From Bacteroidota bacterium (GTDB lineage Bacteria > Bacteroidota > Ignavibacteria > Kapaibacteriales > UBA2268): a DNA stretch of 17,130 nt. Shown piece by piece: positions 1-6,954 of the stretch. The stretch lies in the NCBI GenBank assembly GCA_024280675.1, contig JAJRPT010000074.1:1-17130 (forward strand), written 5' to 3'. The notes under the pieces were generated by a model that worked only from the letters and a program-made list of their open reading frames with translations, did not search any database and had not been told where the DNA came from. Within the stretch, counting starts at the first letter, position 1, and every line of letters begins with the position of its first letter. Both the position numbers and the translations under genes were made by a program.

Positions 1-52
1 CATATACATCGGGAGGAAAATAATGCGCAATCGAACTTATGGTAGCCGTCAT
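1..52 (-). CDS. fabH: Beta-ketoacyl-ACP synthase III (FabH), N-terminal fragment cut by the window edge
   Basis: Only the first 17 codons are present, reading MTATISSIAHYFPPDVY. This is the usual opening of FabH-type ketoacyl synthases (a short beta strand, then G/AHYxPPxxY). FabH condenses acetyl-CoA with malonyl-ACP to begin type II fatty-acid synthesis in the cytoplasm. The ATG overlaps the plsX stop as ATGA, so the two are translationally coupled, and a CAGGAG ribosome-binding site lies 5 nt upstream at 58-63. The order rpmF-plsX-fabH is one of the most conserved bacterial gene clusters and supports the call. The catalytic Cys-His-Asn residues lie outside the window, so identity rests on the N-terminus and context. 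Confidence 0.82.
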   Translation of the reverse strand, partial: MTATISSIAHYFPPDVY

Positions 53-1074
53 TTATTCTCCTGGAGTGCATTTTCGATTTTTTTATTTAATTTACGCTCA
101 ATTATTCCAAGCGAACGTACAATCATAGCATTTATGGCTTGTGGTTTTGATGAGCCATGTCCAATCATCACAACGCCTTTGACCCCTAGCATAGGTACTC
201 CCCCATATTTTTGATAATCAAGACCAGAGAGTGCATCTTTGAGTGTTGGGGCAAAGAGTCCAATTTTTATTTTATTTGTAAGGCTCACGTCGGCGTATTT
301 TCTAAGTTGAGACTTTAGAAATCCAAATATAGATTCTGCAAATTTCAACACAATGTTTCCAGTAAATCCATCACAAACAACGACCGATGCTTTTCCAGAG
401 AAAATATCCCGTCCTTCGTAATTTCCATAAAAGTTTATAGCATTGCTTTTGCTTAGCAGTTTGTATGTTGCCACCGCTTGCTCGTTTCCCTTTCCCGGTT
501 CTTCGCCCACATTCAGGAGTGCAACCTTGGGATCGTCAATGCCAAATGTTTCTTTCATAAAAAGTGTACCCATAACAGCAAATTCGTAGAGAAATTGTGG
601 CTTACAGTCCACGTTTGCACCAGCATCAAGGATTAAGACTGGAAATTCCCCTTCGGTTGGAAAAGGAGTTGCAACCGTTGGACGGCTCACTCCTTTTATT
701 CTGCCAAGCAGAATAGTCGCCGTAGCCAACATCGCACCCGTGTTTCCAGCAGAAATGAATGCGTCAATTTTCCCTTCTTTATGAAAGGAAAGCCCCCGTG
801 CCATTGAAGAATCTTTTTTTGATTTGATGGCTGCCTTTGCACCGTCATCCATTGTGACAACTTGGCTTGTGTGAACAATCTCGACCTTATTCAAATCTAG
901 GGAGTGGTTTGCAATCTCTTGCTTAATAATTTTTTCATCGCCAAAGAGAATAAAACGCACCTCAGCGTCACTGTTTTCTTTCAAGAAATCAGCCACGCCT
1001 TTTACCTCGGATGCAGGGCAATCGTCGGAGCCCATTGCATCAATTCCAATCACCTTGATTTTATTATTTTCCAA
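49..1074 (-). CDS. plsX: Phosphate acyltransferase PlsX
   Basis: PlsX converts acyl-ACP plus phosphate into acyl-phosphate, the acyl donor used by PlsY in the first step of phosphatidic acid synthesis; it acts at the inner face of the cytoplasmic membrane. The 341-residue product has the family length and opens with VIGIDAMGSDDCP, where most relatives have GGD rather than GSD. Typical internal blocks are visible: SAGNTGAMLA, RPTVATPFPT, LDAGANVDCKP, LLNVGEEPGKG, CDGFTGNIVLK and a C-terminal GxGSSKPQAI segment. The start shown is TTG with no clear Shine-Dalgarno sequence; a GTG at 1053 (residue 8) is the alternative, and neither is proven. It lies between rpmF and fabH, overlapping fabH by ATGA. 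A perfect palindrome sits in the 64-nt gap from rpmF. Confidence 0.96.
   Translation of the reverse strand: MENNKIKVIGIDAMGSDDCPASEVKGVADFLKENSDAEVRFILFGDEKIIKQEIANHSLDLNKVEIVHTSQVVTMDDGAKAAIKSKKDSSMARGLSFHKEGKIDAFISAGNTGAMLATATILLGRIKGVSRPTVATPFPTEGEFPVLILDAGANVDCKPQFLYEFAVMGTLFMKETFGIDDPKVALLNVGEEPGKGNEQAVATYKLLSKSNAINFYGNYEGRDIFSGKASVVVCDGFTGNIVLKFAESIFGFLKSQLRKYADVSLTNKIKIGLFAPTLKDALSGLDYQKYGGVPMLGVKGVVMIGHGSSKPQAINAMIVRSLGIIERKLNKKIENALQENK
58..63 (-). promoter_or_regulatory. Ribosome-binding site of fabH
   Basis: CAGGAG inside the last codons of plsX, five bases before the fabH ATG at 52. It fixes the fabH start and shows that at least some genes here use a classical Shine-Dalgarno sequence. 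Confidence 0.75.
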
Positions 1075-1108
1075 ATTACATTCGCAGTATTGAGCAAAAA
1101 GGAATTTT

Positions 1109-1139
1109 AGTCAATAATCGACTTAGTCGATTATTGACT
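1109..1139. repeat. Perfect 31-nt palindrome at the rpmF stop codon, within a 16-nt periodic repeat
   Basis: Arms AGTCAATAATCGACT and AGTCGATTATTGACT flank a single central T and pair over all 15 bases. The element overlaps the first base of the rpmF TAA stop (1139-1141). Read on the minus strand, the region 1144-1103 also looks like three 16-nt units beginning TCGACTAAGTC, TCGACTAAGTC and TTGACTAAAAT. The RNA would fold into a stem between rpmF and plsX. No U-run follows directly (CTAAAATTCC), so it is not an obvious intrinsic terminator. It could be an attenuator, an RNA-processing or stability hairpin, or a protein-binding site. Confidence 0.85.
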
Positions 1140-1324
1140 TAGTCGAACTTACGACCATTATAATAGAACACTTTCTTCCCGCCTTCTTTGACCATTGTCG
1201 CGCGGTGTGAGAGCTTAGTTTCTCCAGTTTGTTCGCAAACATTTGAAGTTGGTTCTTCGGCTTTGTAGTGAGTTCTTCGTTTATCTCTGCGAGATTTGGA
1301 TATTTTCCGTTTAGGATGTGCCAT
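1139..1324 (-). CDS. rpmF: 50S ribosomal protein L32, single-cysteine form
   Basis: The 61-residue basic protein begins MAHPKRKISKSRRDKRRTH, the signature N-terminus of bL32, a component of the large ribosomal subunit. The C-terminal half reads VCEQTGETKLSH and ends YYNGRKFD. Zinc-binding L32 proteins carry two CxxC pairs; only one Cys (residue 30) remains here, so this is the zinc-independent (C-minus) form or an intermediate. The start is ATG. The gene lies 43 nt after the DUF177 gene and before plsX, the classical arrangement, and is probably co-transcribed from the promoter at 1996-1966. Confidence 0.97.
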   Translation of the reverse strand: MAHPKRKISKSRRDKRRTHYKAEEPTSNVCEQTGETKLSHRATMVKEGGKKVFYYNGRKFD

Positions 1325-1367
1325 TTTGTTTTTATTAGATTAAAATTGGTAAATAAAATATTTATAA

Positions 1368-1931
1368 TTAGTTAAAATTCAACTTTTTTAATTCGCCCCA
1401 AGGGTTTTCTTTTTCTTCTTCTGAATCATTCTCAGATTTATTTTCTTTGTTTGCTAGATCTTTTCTTTTGTCCCCACTCCCACTCCCACTTTTTGTGTAT
1501 TCTGGAAATATTTCTGTAAAATCCTTTCCTCTGTATTTTGGTAGCACTTTTTTCATAGGAACCGAAAGTGCAAGTTCATCGCAGACTATTTGAGTAATAT
1601 CGAGTTTGTTTCCTTTTAAAAAGTACGAGTTCCTGTCATAGATACTTTCATCGAGAAGAACAATTTCGTCATCGAACAATCTGAACATTAAGTCTAGGTC
1701 TACAGAGATTTCTTCGGAATATTGCTCATTTGAGAAATCACAAAGCAATCCAGCCACAGCACTTACCGAAACATCAAGCCCTAGTTTTTCGCCAAATAGA
1801 TTAAAAGAACCACTTATTCTTACAATACCAGGAGAAAAACAATCCAATATACATTTCATATCTTGGGTTTTAATCTCTAATTCTAAATCGTAATGCCCGT
1901 CCTCTAGTCCAAAAATTCTAAATTCAATCAT
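1368..1931 (-). CDS. DUF177 / YceD-family protein
   Basis: Position directly upstream of rpmF, together with an N-terminus MIEFRIFGLEDGHYDLELEI and a C-terminus ENPWGELKKLNFN, marks this as the DUF177 (YceD) family. YceD-type proteins are linked to 23S rRNA accumulation and ribosome assembly, but a biochemical role is not settled. The product is 187 residues. The CxRC-like motif common in the family is reduced to one Cys (LLCDFS, about residue 64). A low-complexity acidic/basic linker (residues about 148-175) holds SGSGSG, encoded by a short GGGAGT repeat. I chose ATG at 1931 over an in-frame GTG at 1955 because AGGGA lies 7 nt before the ATG, and the promoter at 1966-1996 would place the RNA start too close to the GTG. 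Confidence 0.85.
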   Translation of the reverse strand: MIEFRIFGLEDGHYDLELEIKTQDMKCILDCFSPGIVRISGSFNLFGEKLGLDVSVSAVAGLLCDFSNEQYSEEISVDLDLMFRLFDDEIVLLDESIYDRNSYFLKGNKLDITQIVCDELALSVPMKKVLPKYRGKDFTEIFPEYTKSGSGSGDKRKDLANKENKSENDSEEEKENPWGELKKLNFN

Positions 1932-1938
1932 CTCTTTT

Positions 1939-1943
1939 TCCCT
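1939..1943 (-). promoter_or_regulatory. Ribosome-binding site deciding the DUF177 start
   Basis: AGGGA seven bases before ATG 1931. No comparable site precedes the upstream in-frame GTG at 1955, so the shorter start is preferred. Confidence 0.65.
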
Positions 1944-1965
1944 AGACTCTGCCACTCAAAAACTA

Positions 1966-1996
1966 CAAAGATAAGCAAGAAATGATTAAATTCAAA
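1966..1996 (-). promoter_or_regulatory. Bacteroidota-type promoter of the DUF177-rpmF-plsX-fabH operon
   Basis: On the minus strand TTTG (1996-1993) is followed by exactly 19 nt and TATCTTTG (1973-1966). This matches the Bacteroidota housekeeping consensus, TTTG about 19 nt from TAnnTTTG, in every fixed base. Transcription would start near 1960, leaving a short leader that contains the AGGGA site before ATG 1931. It separates the lipid/ribosome genes from the TonB block upstream. Confidence 0.75.
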
Positions 1997-2006
1997 AATT
2001 GTGTTT

Positions 2007-3764
2007 TTAACATCCCAAATCATTCAGGGATTTTTTCGCAGATTTATTATTTGGATTAATTTCTAATACTTTCCGGTACCACTTGCAAGCCCTGTCGAAA
2101 TCGCCTTCATTTTGTTCGCCCGCATATTTGTTGTGATAGGCAATGGCCACATACAAACTGCCATATTCAGATTCTGCTTGAAACTCGGCCCATGCTTTTC
2201 CGTATTCGATTACTTTATCCAACTGCTTTAGCTTGAGATATAGACCTGAAATTTTTGCATAGGCTTGGCGGAGATTGGCTTTATATTTTACTTTGTCTAG
2301 CGATGTTTTTTCTATAATATTTTCGTATAGAAGTGCGGCATCTTCTTTGTCACCTCTTCCGGCATACACGTCACCTAGATAAATTTGAGCTCTAAAATTA
2401 TTAGAATCAAGTTTGATTGCATTGTTCAAGTAAATTTCTGAGCTGTCCAACATATTAAGTTTCTGTTTTTCATCCAATCCTTCTTTATTGGCAGCAAAAA
2501 GATATGATTGACCAAGAAGAGAATTTGCTCTTGCATCTTTTTCGTCACTACATCCGCTTGTAGCTAGTTTCAGTGTAAAATACTGGGCGGCACGAATATA
2601 TTCTTTTTCCATATAGGACAACTGCCCAAGCATCATCATCAGACCGCAGGAGGCATCTGGCTTCATTTCTATTGTTTTATCCCAGATTTCAACAGCTTTT
2701 GCGGTATCACCCAATAGCAAGGAAGCATTCCCATACATTTTCATATCTTTTAGAGAAAGCGTAGTGTCGGAAATAATTTTTTCATAGGCACCCACAGCAT
2801 CTGAATAATTTTTATTGATAAAATAGCATTGAGCAAGCAATATGCGAGATTTAACCTTCACTGAATCAATATTTTCTGCAACCCAATTAAGATGAGCCGC
2901 GGCCGAATCACATCTGTTAATTGATTGAAGGGATTGGGCCAAATACCATCGCCCGAGTTTATGATCTGGTCTGAGTGTGACAAGGCGATTTAGTTTAGGA
3001 GCGGCATCAAGCGGGCGATTAGCCCAAAACAAAATCTTCCCTTGCTCAAAAAATGCTTTTGCATTGTTATCATCGTATTCTATCACATTTTGCCATTCTT
3101 GGAGACAAAGTGCAAAATACTCGCTTCTTAACTCACTGTCTGCCTCACGATTTGCTAGCCAGTAATACGAGGTGGCAAGATTTGAGCGTGCTTCAATATT
3201 GCTGTCATCATATTTGAGTGCTTCGAGATAATCTTTTCTTGCTAGCTCGTAAATTCCTTGTGCAAAATACATGTCTCCAGATGTGAGGAAAACCCTCGCA
3301 TCTTTGCCGTCTATTTTTTTTGCTCTGGCAATCATAGTTTGAGCGTCGCCAATATTTCTGTCACGAATGTGAGCAGCTGCATATTCTAGGAATGGCTCAA
3401 CCTTGTCATCGCCCTCGTCTATTGCCTCGCCCAGCAACTCAAATGCTTCTTTATATTTCTTTTGTAAATGCAGAACCCTTCCTAATTTCATTAACATTGG
3501 CAAATAATCAGAGTCCCTGTCTTTTGCTTTTCTGTAATATTTTTCTGCATTTGGCAAATCATCCAACTCAAAGCAAATGTCACCACAAATGATTTGAAAA
3601 TCAACATCTCTTTTTGCTTCATCACTTGCCGCCTCCATGTATTTCATAGCTTCGGAAAGTCTCCCTTGACCATAAAGTTTCTTCACCACATCAACATTGG
3701 ATTGCCCAAATGTCGCCACAGTACAAAGTATAAATAAAAGTGCTATCAATGTATTATTCTTCAA
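2007..3764 (-). CDS. Periplasmic/envelope tetratricopeptide-repeat (TPR) protein of the TonB locus
   Basis: The 585-residue product begins with a signal peptide (MKNNTLIALLFILCTVATFG, cleavage near residue 20), so it is exported. The rest is almost entirely TPR helices: repeated 34-residue units with W/Y-L-G-Y-A-P patterns, for example DLPNAEKYYRKAKDRDSDYL, NAKAFFEQGKILFWANRPLDA and a C-terminal CKWYRKVLEINPNNKSAKKS. TPR arrays are protein-binding scaffolds; the partner is not visible. The start is TTG (3764) with only a weak AGAG upstream, but the signal peptide begins exactly there and no ATG lies nearby. It follows the PstS-like gene by 42 nt and is the last gene of the exbB-tonB block. 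The function is inferred only from location. Confidence 0.88.
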   Translation of the reverse strand: MKNNTLIALLFILCTVATFGQSNVDVVKKLYGQGRLSEAMKYMEAASDEAKRDVDFQIICGDICFELDDLPNAEKYYRKAKDRDSDYLPMLMKLGRVLHLQKKYKEAFELLGEAIDEGDDKVEPFLEYAAAHIRDRNIGDAQTMIARAKKIDGKDARVFLTSGDMYFAQGIYELARKDYLEALKYDDSNIEARSNLATSYYWLANREADSELRSEYFALCLQEWQNVIEYDDNNAKAFFEQGKILFWANRPLDAAPKLNRLVTLRPDHKLGRWYLAQSLQSINRCDSAAAHLNWVAENIDSVKVKSRILLAQCYFINKNYSDAVGAYEKIISDTTLSLKDMKMYGNASLLLGDTAKAVEIWDKTIEMKPDASCGLMMMLGQLSYMEKEYIRAAQYFTLKLATSGCSDEKDARANSLLGQSYLFAANKEGLDEKQKLNMLDSSEIYLNNAIKLDSNNFRAQIYLGDVYAGRGDKEDAALLYENIIEKTSLDKVKYKANLRQAYAKISGLYLKLKQLDKVIEYGKAWAEFQAESEYGSLYVAIAYHNKYAGEQNEGDFDRACKWYRKVLEINPNNKSAKKSLNDLGC

Positions 3765-3806
3765 TATATTCTCTATTTTAATATTTATTAATAATTATTT
3801 TCTAAT

Positions 3807-4757
3807 CTATTGCGGTACCAATTTTACTTTTGCAAATGCTGGCACGATTCCTAGTTTTATAAAATTTTCCTGTACTTTAGATTCTTTTGCAAGATATGAG
3901 GCAAACCAATAGGGCAAGTTACGACGATTTTCTAACAAATACACCCAAATATTTACCCTGTATGGATACAGCTCCTGCACAATGTACCCTTGGTGGACAG
4001 GTTTTGGGTTAATATATTTCCCTTCATTGTTTTCAAAGCCGATCATCAGCATTTTTACATCATCTCGCCCCACCACCTGCGACAAGTACATGAGCGAAAT
4101 CGTCGTGGGGTCATTTTTCACAATGTCAATCAATGAGTCATTATTATTTATGATGTTTAATTTTCTTGTAAGTTTTTTATTTTTGCAAACTAAGCTGATA
4201 AAATTACTGTTTTCAGAATTGTTCTGACCTTTAATAAATATTTTAGGATTTGATTTTAGTTCTGGGTAGTAATTTTTAAAGTTTTTATTATTGCCTGTGA
4301 ATATTTCGTGTAAATCATTTGCATTCAAAGTATCAAGCGGGAATTTTTTATTCACAACAAAAACAAGTGCGTCGATTGCGACTTTCTGCCTTTCATGTTT
4401 TTCGACATTAAACTCTTTCATAAGTGAATCTTCATCTGCCAAATAATTGCGGGCCACAACGACCACTCTTTCTCTTCTGCCCAGAATCTCTGCCATTGCC
4501 AAGCGGGCGGGTGTATACCTGAAGCTGAGTTCAACTTCTGGGTAATCTTGTTTGTATAGCTCAAAGGCATCTGCTAGGATACTTTCCACAGACTCGTCAC
4601 AAACAACACTTAATTTGCCCGAGTTCATAGTTTCGGGTTCTTCCACAGATTTTGGTTTCCATTTGCTTTCACCACAAGAGCTGATTACTAATCCACAAAC
4701 AAAAATCGCAACAATCAAGTTGCGATATGACTTAAATATTTTCCCACTTTGCTTCAT
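3807..4757 (-). CDS. PstS-like substrate-binding lipoprotein in the TonB locus
   Basis: A 316-residue lipoprotein: residues 1-28 form a signal ending in the lipobox VISSC, so Cys28 would be lipid-anchored. The remainder fits the phosphate-binding-protein-like fold (PBP type II): a start strand GKLSVVCDESV, a segment AIDALVFVVNKKFPLDTLNANDLHEIFTG that is highly typical of PstS relatives, and a late GYIVQELYPYRVNIWVYL block. The usual phosphate loop (R..GSGT) is replaced by GQNNSENSNF (177-186), so phosphate may not be the ligand. The gene has no ABC permease or ATPase beside it, unlike true pst operons; it sits after tonB and before the TPR gene. The start is ATG 4757, 10 nt after the preceding stop; a longer reading frame would run back into that gene. 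Confidence 0.87.
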   Translation of the reverse strand: MKQSGKIFKSYRNLIVAIFVCGLVISSCGESKWKPKSVEEPETMNSGKLSVVCDESVESILADAFELYKQDYPEVELSFRYTPARLAMAEILGRRERVVVVARNYLADEDSLMKEFNVEKHERQKVAIDALVFVVNKKFPLDTLNANDLHEIFTGNNKNFKNYYPELKSNPKIFIKGQNNSENSNFISLVCKNKKLTRKLNIINNNDSLIDIVKNDPTTISLMYLSQVVGRDDVKMLMIGFENNEGKYINPKPVHQGYIVQELYPYRVNIWVYLLENRRNLPYWFASYLAKESKVQENFIKLGIVPAFAKVKLVPQ

Positions 4758-4767
4758 AAATCTAGAA

Positions 4768-4977
4768 TTAATTGTCCTCTTCTTCGCCCAAATCATCATA
4801 TTTACGTTTTGCATTTCTGTACATGATTATTCTGTAGACCCCGAACAAGACAATGACTCCACCCATTGAATATCTGAGCATATCATCGCCGGGGCGTGGA
4901 TCAATCACTCCAATTAAAAATCCCAAGCCAATCAAAACTACCAGACCTCGGAGCGAATAATTTAGTATATCAACCAC
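4768..4977 (-). CDS. Small two-helix membrane protein between tonB and the PstS-like gene
   Basis: I do not recognise a named family. About 69 residues: helix 1 at about 9-25 (LRGLVVLIGLGFLIGVI), a polar loop DPRPGDDM, helix 2 at about 37-53 (SMGGVIVLFGVYRIIMY), then a charged tail (RNAKRKYDDLGEEEDN). This predicts an inner-membrane hairpin with a cytoplasmic charged tail. The start is uncertain: GTG 4977 lies two bases after the tonB stop, while GTG 5019 would add 14 residues and overlap tonB by 40 nt; neither has a clear ribosome-binding site. Tight packing with tonB and the downstream lipoprotein suggests the same transcript and possibly an accessory role in the transport complex. Confidence 0.7.
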   Translation of the reverse strand: MVDILNYSLRGLVVLIGLGFLIGVIDPRPGDDMLRYSMGGVIVLFGVYRIIMYRNAKRKYDDLGEEEDN

Positions 4978-4979
4978 GA

Positions 4980-5750
4980 TTATCTCAAGCGAAAAGAAAT
5001 TGGCACATTCACCCAGCACATTACAGGTTGTTTATTTTGTATTGCTGGGGAAAAATCACCATATTGTTTTATTGCAGAAATTGCTGCATTATTGAGCATA
5101 GAATTATCAGAATGTTCTATTAATATTTTTTTAACTTCTCCAGTTTTACCAACAAGAACTTTTACAATAACTCTTCCTTCGATTCCTGCTCTTTTTGCCA
5201 TTTCTGGATATTCAACAAGTTTCTGTAGTTTAGCCATCTCAACATAAGGTTGAATCTCGACTGCGATGAACTCATCTGGGTCTGGTTCTTCTTCTATCAT
5301 CCCAATGTTCAAGCCTTGATTATCAAAATCAATCCCAGATGAGAAATCTCCAAGATCAACTCCGTCTCCACCCTCTGCCGAGGCTCTGCTCATTTCGTCC
5401 ATAACCGCAAATTCTTTCAAATCAGGTGCAATTTCAGCATCTGGCACAGCGATTGGAGTTCCGGCTCGCGCAGCTGGTCCTGTAATCACTGTTTGTGGTG
5501 GCGGTGGTGGTGGAACTTCCATCGCCTCGTTTTGAGTCGGAAGCTCGATAAGGTCCATACGTACGATGGGTGCCATAAGAGGTGCGGTGCGTGCTGCATC
5601 AACTAAAGCTCCAGAGAACATGTATATTAAGAATAAGAAAATGAATATTAAGTATGTATAAAGAAATGCTTTTTGTGTTGCCTTCTGTATAAATACTTTA
5701 AATTCTCTTGCACCGTATTCTGGTGCTTTGGGTATGATTACTGTTGTCAT
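4980..5750 (-). CDS. tonB: TonB-family energy transducer
   Basis: A 256-residue protein with one transmembrane helix (about 29-50, YTYLIFIFLFLIYMFSG), a short proline run of six residues (80-85), a flexible acidic middle and a C-terminal TonB domain (about 176-256) beginning LVEYPEMAKRAGIEGRVIVKV and ending in VNVPISFRLR. TonB spans the periplasm and passes proton-motive energy from ExbB/ExbD to outer-membrane receptors. The YP motif and GxEGxVxVxxxV strand are diagnostic. The frame stays open to 5774, but ATG 5750 has GAGGAA seven bases upstream and avoids overlap with exbD2. It is coded directly after exbD2 (4 nt gap). No TonB-dependent receptor lies in the window, so the cargo is unknown. 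Confidence 0.95.
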   Translation of the reverse strand: MTTVIIPKAPEYGAREFKVFIQKATQKAFLYTYLIFIFLFLIYMFSGALVDAARTAPLMAPIVRMDLIELPTQNEAMEVPPPPPPQTVITGPAARAGTPIAVPDAEIAPDLKEFAVMDEMSRASAEGGDGVDLGDFSSGIDFDNQGLNIGMIEEEPDPDEFIAVEIQPYVEMAKLQKLVEYPEMAKRAGIEGRVIVKVLVGKTGEVKKILIEHSDNSMLNNAAISAIKQYGDFSPAIQNKQPVMCWVNVPISFRLR

Positions 5751-5754
5751 TATT

Positions 5755-6348
5755 TTATTCCTCATCAGATTCAAAAATGCCTGATTCCATTGGCATTTCG
5801 GCTGCTATTTTTTCATAATCAAGCTCAGTTAATTTTGCAATAGTAAACTTACGTCTTCTGTCTTCGCCGGTTCCTGTGAGCTCACTAATAATGTTCATCT
5901 CAGCAAGATTAAGTTCGTCTAATATATTGACGACAAGACCGTAGTTTGCGTGTTCGGAAACTTTGAGTGCGATGATTAATTTGTTTTTTATATCATCTCT
6001 GAGATTATACTCAAAGGATATTTCACGAACCTTCTTTGTATCGGTGACTTCTTCCAACAATCCGTCACAATAATACCACATCACTCTGTCGTCGTCATCA
6101 ATCAATATATTGAGCAACTCAGAACATTTGACATCTATGGGGGTATCAACCTCTGGGGGCAAGCTCATTTCCATAACTTGAGGAGTTGCCATTGTAGTTG
6201 TAAACATAAAGAATGTCAATAGTAAAAAAGTAATATCAACAAGAGGAGTCATATCGATGTGGAAACCTTTTCTTTCCTTGGTTTTCCTTTTGGTATTCCC
6301 TCTCTTTGACTTACTGCCTCCGCCACCTAGTGATCCGCCACCAGACAT
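5755..6348 (-). CDS. exbD: ExbD/TolR-family proton-channel subunit (second copy)
   Basis: A 197-residue protein with a Gly/Ser- and Lys/Arg-rich cytoplasmic N-terminus (1-28), a single transmembrane helix holding DMTPLVDITFLL (Asp38 is the conserved proton-carrying residue, equivalent to E. coli ExbD Asp25), and a periplasmic domain to the C-terminus. With ExbB and TonB it uses the proton gradient to drive outer-membrane transport. The start is ATG with GGAG six bases upstream. It is the second of two adjacent exbD genes; their transmembrane helices are identical in protein sequence, but the periplasmic domains differ strongly, which suggests two non-interchangeable subunits. Confidence 0.95.
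   Translation of the reverse strand: MSGGGSLGGGGSKSKRGNTKRKTKERKGFHIDMTPLVDITFLLLTFFMFTTTMATPQVMEMSLPPEVDTPIDVKCSELLNILIDDDDRVMWYYCDGLLEEVTDTKKVREISFEYNLRDDIKNKLIIALKVSEHANYGLVVNILDELNLAEMNIISELTGTGEDRRRKFTIAKLTELDYEKIAAEMPMESGIFESDEE
5758..5763 (-). promoter_or_regulatory. Ribosome-binding site deciding the tonB start
   Basis: GAGGAA overlapping the last codons of exbD2, seven bases before ATG 5750. Upstream in-frame Met codons at 5774 and 5765 lack such a site. Confidence 0.7.
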
Positions 6349-6408
6349 AATTTACTCCATTTTTTTTATCAAGTCCGTAATCTTGATTTGTTCAAAATTT
6401 ATTATAAT

Positions 6409-6422
6409 CCCTTGCACAAGGG
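6409..6422. repeat. Short hairpin in the spacer between the two exbD genes
   Basis: CCCTTGCACAAGGG is a short GC-rich inverted repeat (arms CCCTTG and CAAGGG) in an AT-rich 86-nt spacer, just after the exbD1 stop. A second, weaker pair (ATCAAG ... CTTGAT, 6369-6388) lies before exbD2. No U-run follows the first stem, so a role in transcript processing or in setting exbD1:exbD2 ratios is more likely than full termination. This is a structural observation only. Confidence 0.5.
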
Positions 6423-6434
6423 CAAACATCTAAG

Positions 6435-6947
6435 TTATTGCTGAGTCTCTGTCACATAATTAAAGACAGTGAATCTATTTTTTCTGAGCTTGTCCATTGC
6501 ACTGTAAATCCAATTGAAGGGCAAGCTCCTGTCGGCATCAATGGCAAACTTGGTCTCATTGTTTATCTTCTGCACGTTTGATAGTAATTCATCCAAAGTT
6601 TCCAAAGAGATTTGCAACTGTGCATTCTCTTTTTGTTCTGCAGCCAGGCTAGTTGTCATATTTTTTACCTGGAGAAACTCATCTTTGTTTGTCATTGTAA
6701 AATAATATGCGGTGTCAGCCTTTGTTGAGTCGGCAAATGCAACTTTCACAATAGCTAGATTAACTTCTGGCAATTTAGATGTATCGGCCGAGGCTTTTGG
6801 TCTTTCTATGAAGAATTTTTGTTCAGAGTCGGCTTCGGACTTAAATTTTGCTGTAAACATAAAGAATGTCAGCAGCAGAAATGTTATGTCCACAAGAGGA
6901 GTCATGTCAATTAAGAACCCGACTCGTTTTTGTTTTACTTTTGGCAA
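6435..6947 (-). CDS. exbD: ExbD/TolR-family proton-channel subunit (first copy)
   Basis: A 170-residue protein: a short basic N-terminus (MPKVKQKR), one transmembrane helix with DMTPLVDITFLL (Asp20 being the proton-translocating residue), then a periplasmic domain that ends SLPFNWIYSAMDKLRKNRFTVFNYVTE, the typical C-terminal fold of ExbD. It forms the inner-membrane proton channel with ExbB. The only plausible start is TTG 6947; the frame is closed by a stop 18 nt further upstream, and the N-terminus matches normal ExbD starts. It follows exbB by 129 nt; that spacer is open in one frame and is listed separately. Confidence 0.94.
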   Translation of the reverse strand: MPKVKQKRVGFLIDMTPLVDITFLLLTFFMFTAKFKSEADSEQKFFIERPKASADTSKLPEVNLAIVKVAFADSTKADTAYYFTMTNKDEFLQVKNMTTSLAAEQKENAQLQISLETLDELLSNVQKINNETKFAIDADRSLPFNWIYSAMDKLRKNRFTVFNYVTETQQ

Positions 6948-6954
6948 TTTTCTC

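Noticed and set aside
1482..1503. G-rich repeat (three GGG-type runs on the minus strand) as a G-quadruplex
   Set aside because: Only three runs of three or more G are present; a standard quadruplex needs four. It simply encodes SGSGSG in the DUF177 linker.
5490..5520. GGT/GGC repeat on the plus strand in tonB as a variable repeat
   Set aside because: It encodes six prolines, a normal feature of TonB; length changes would be in frame and codons are mixed (CCA/CCG), which limits slippage.
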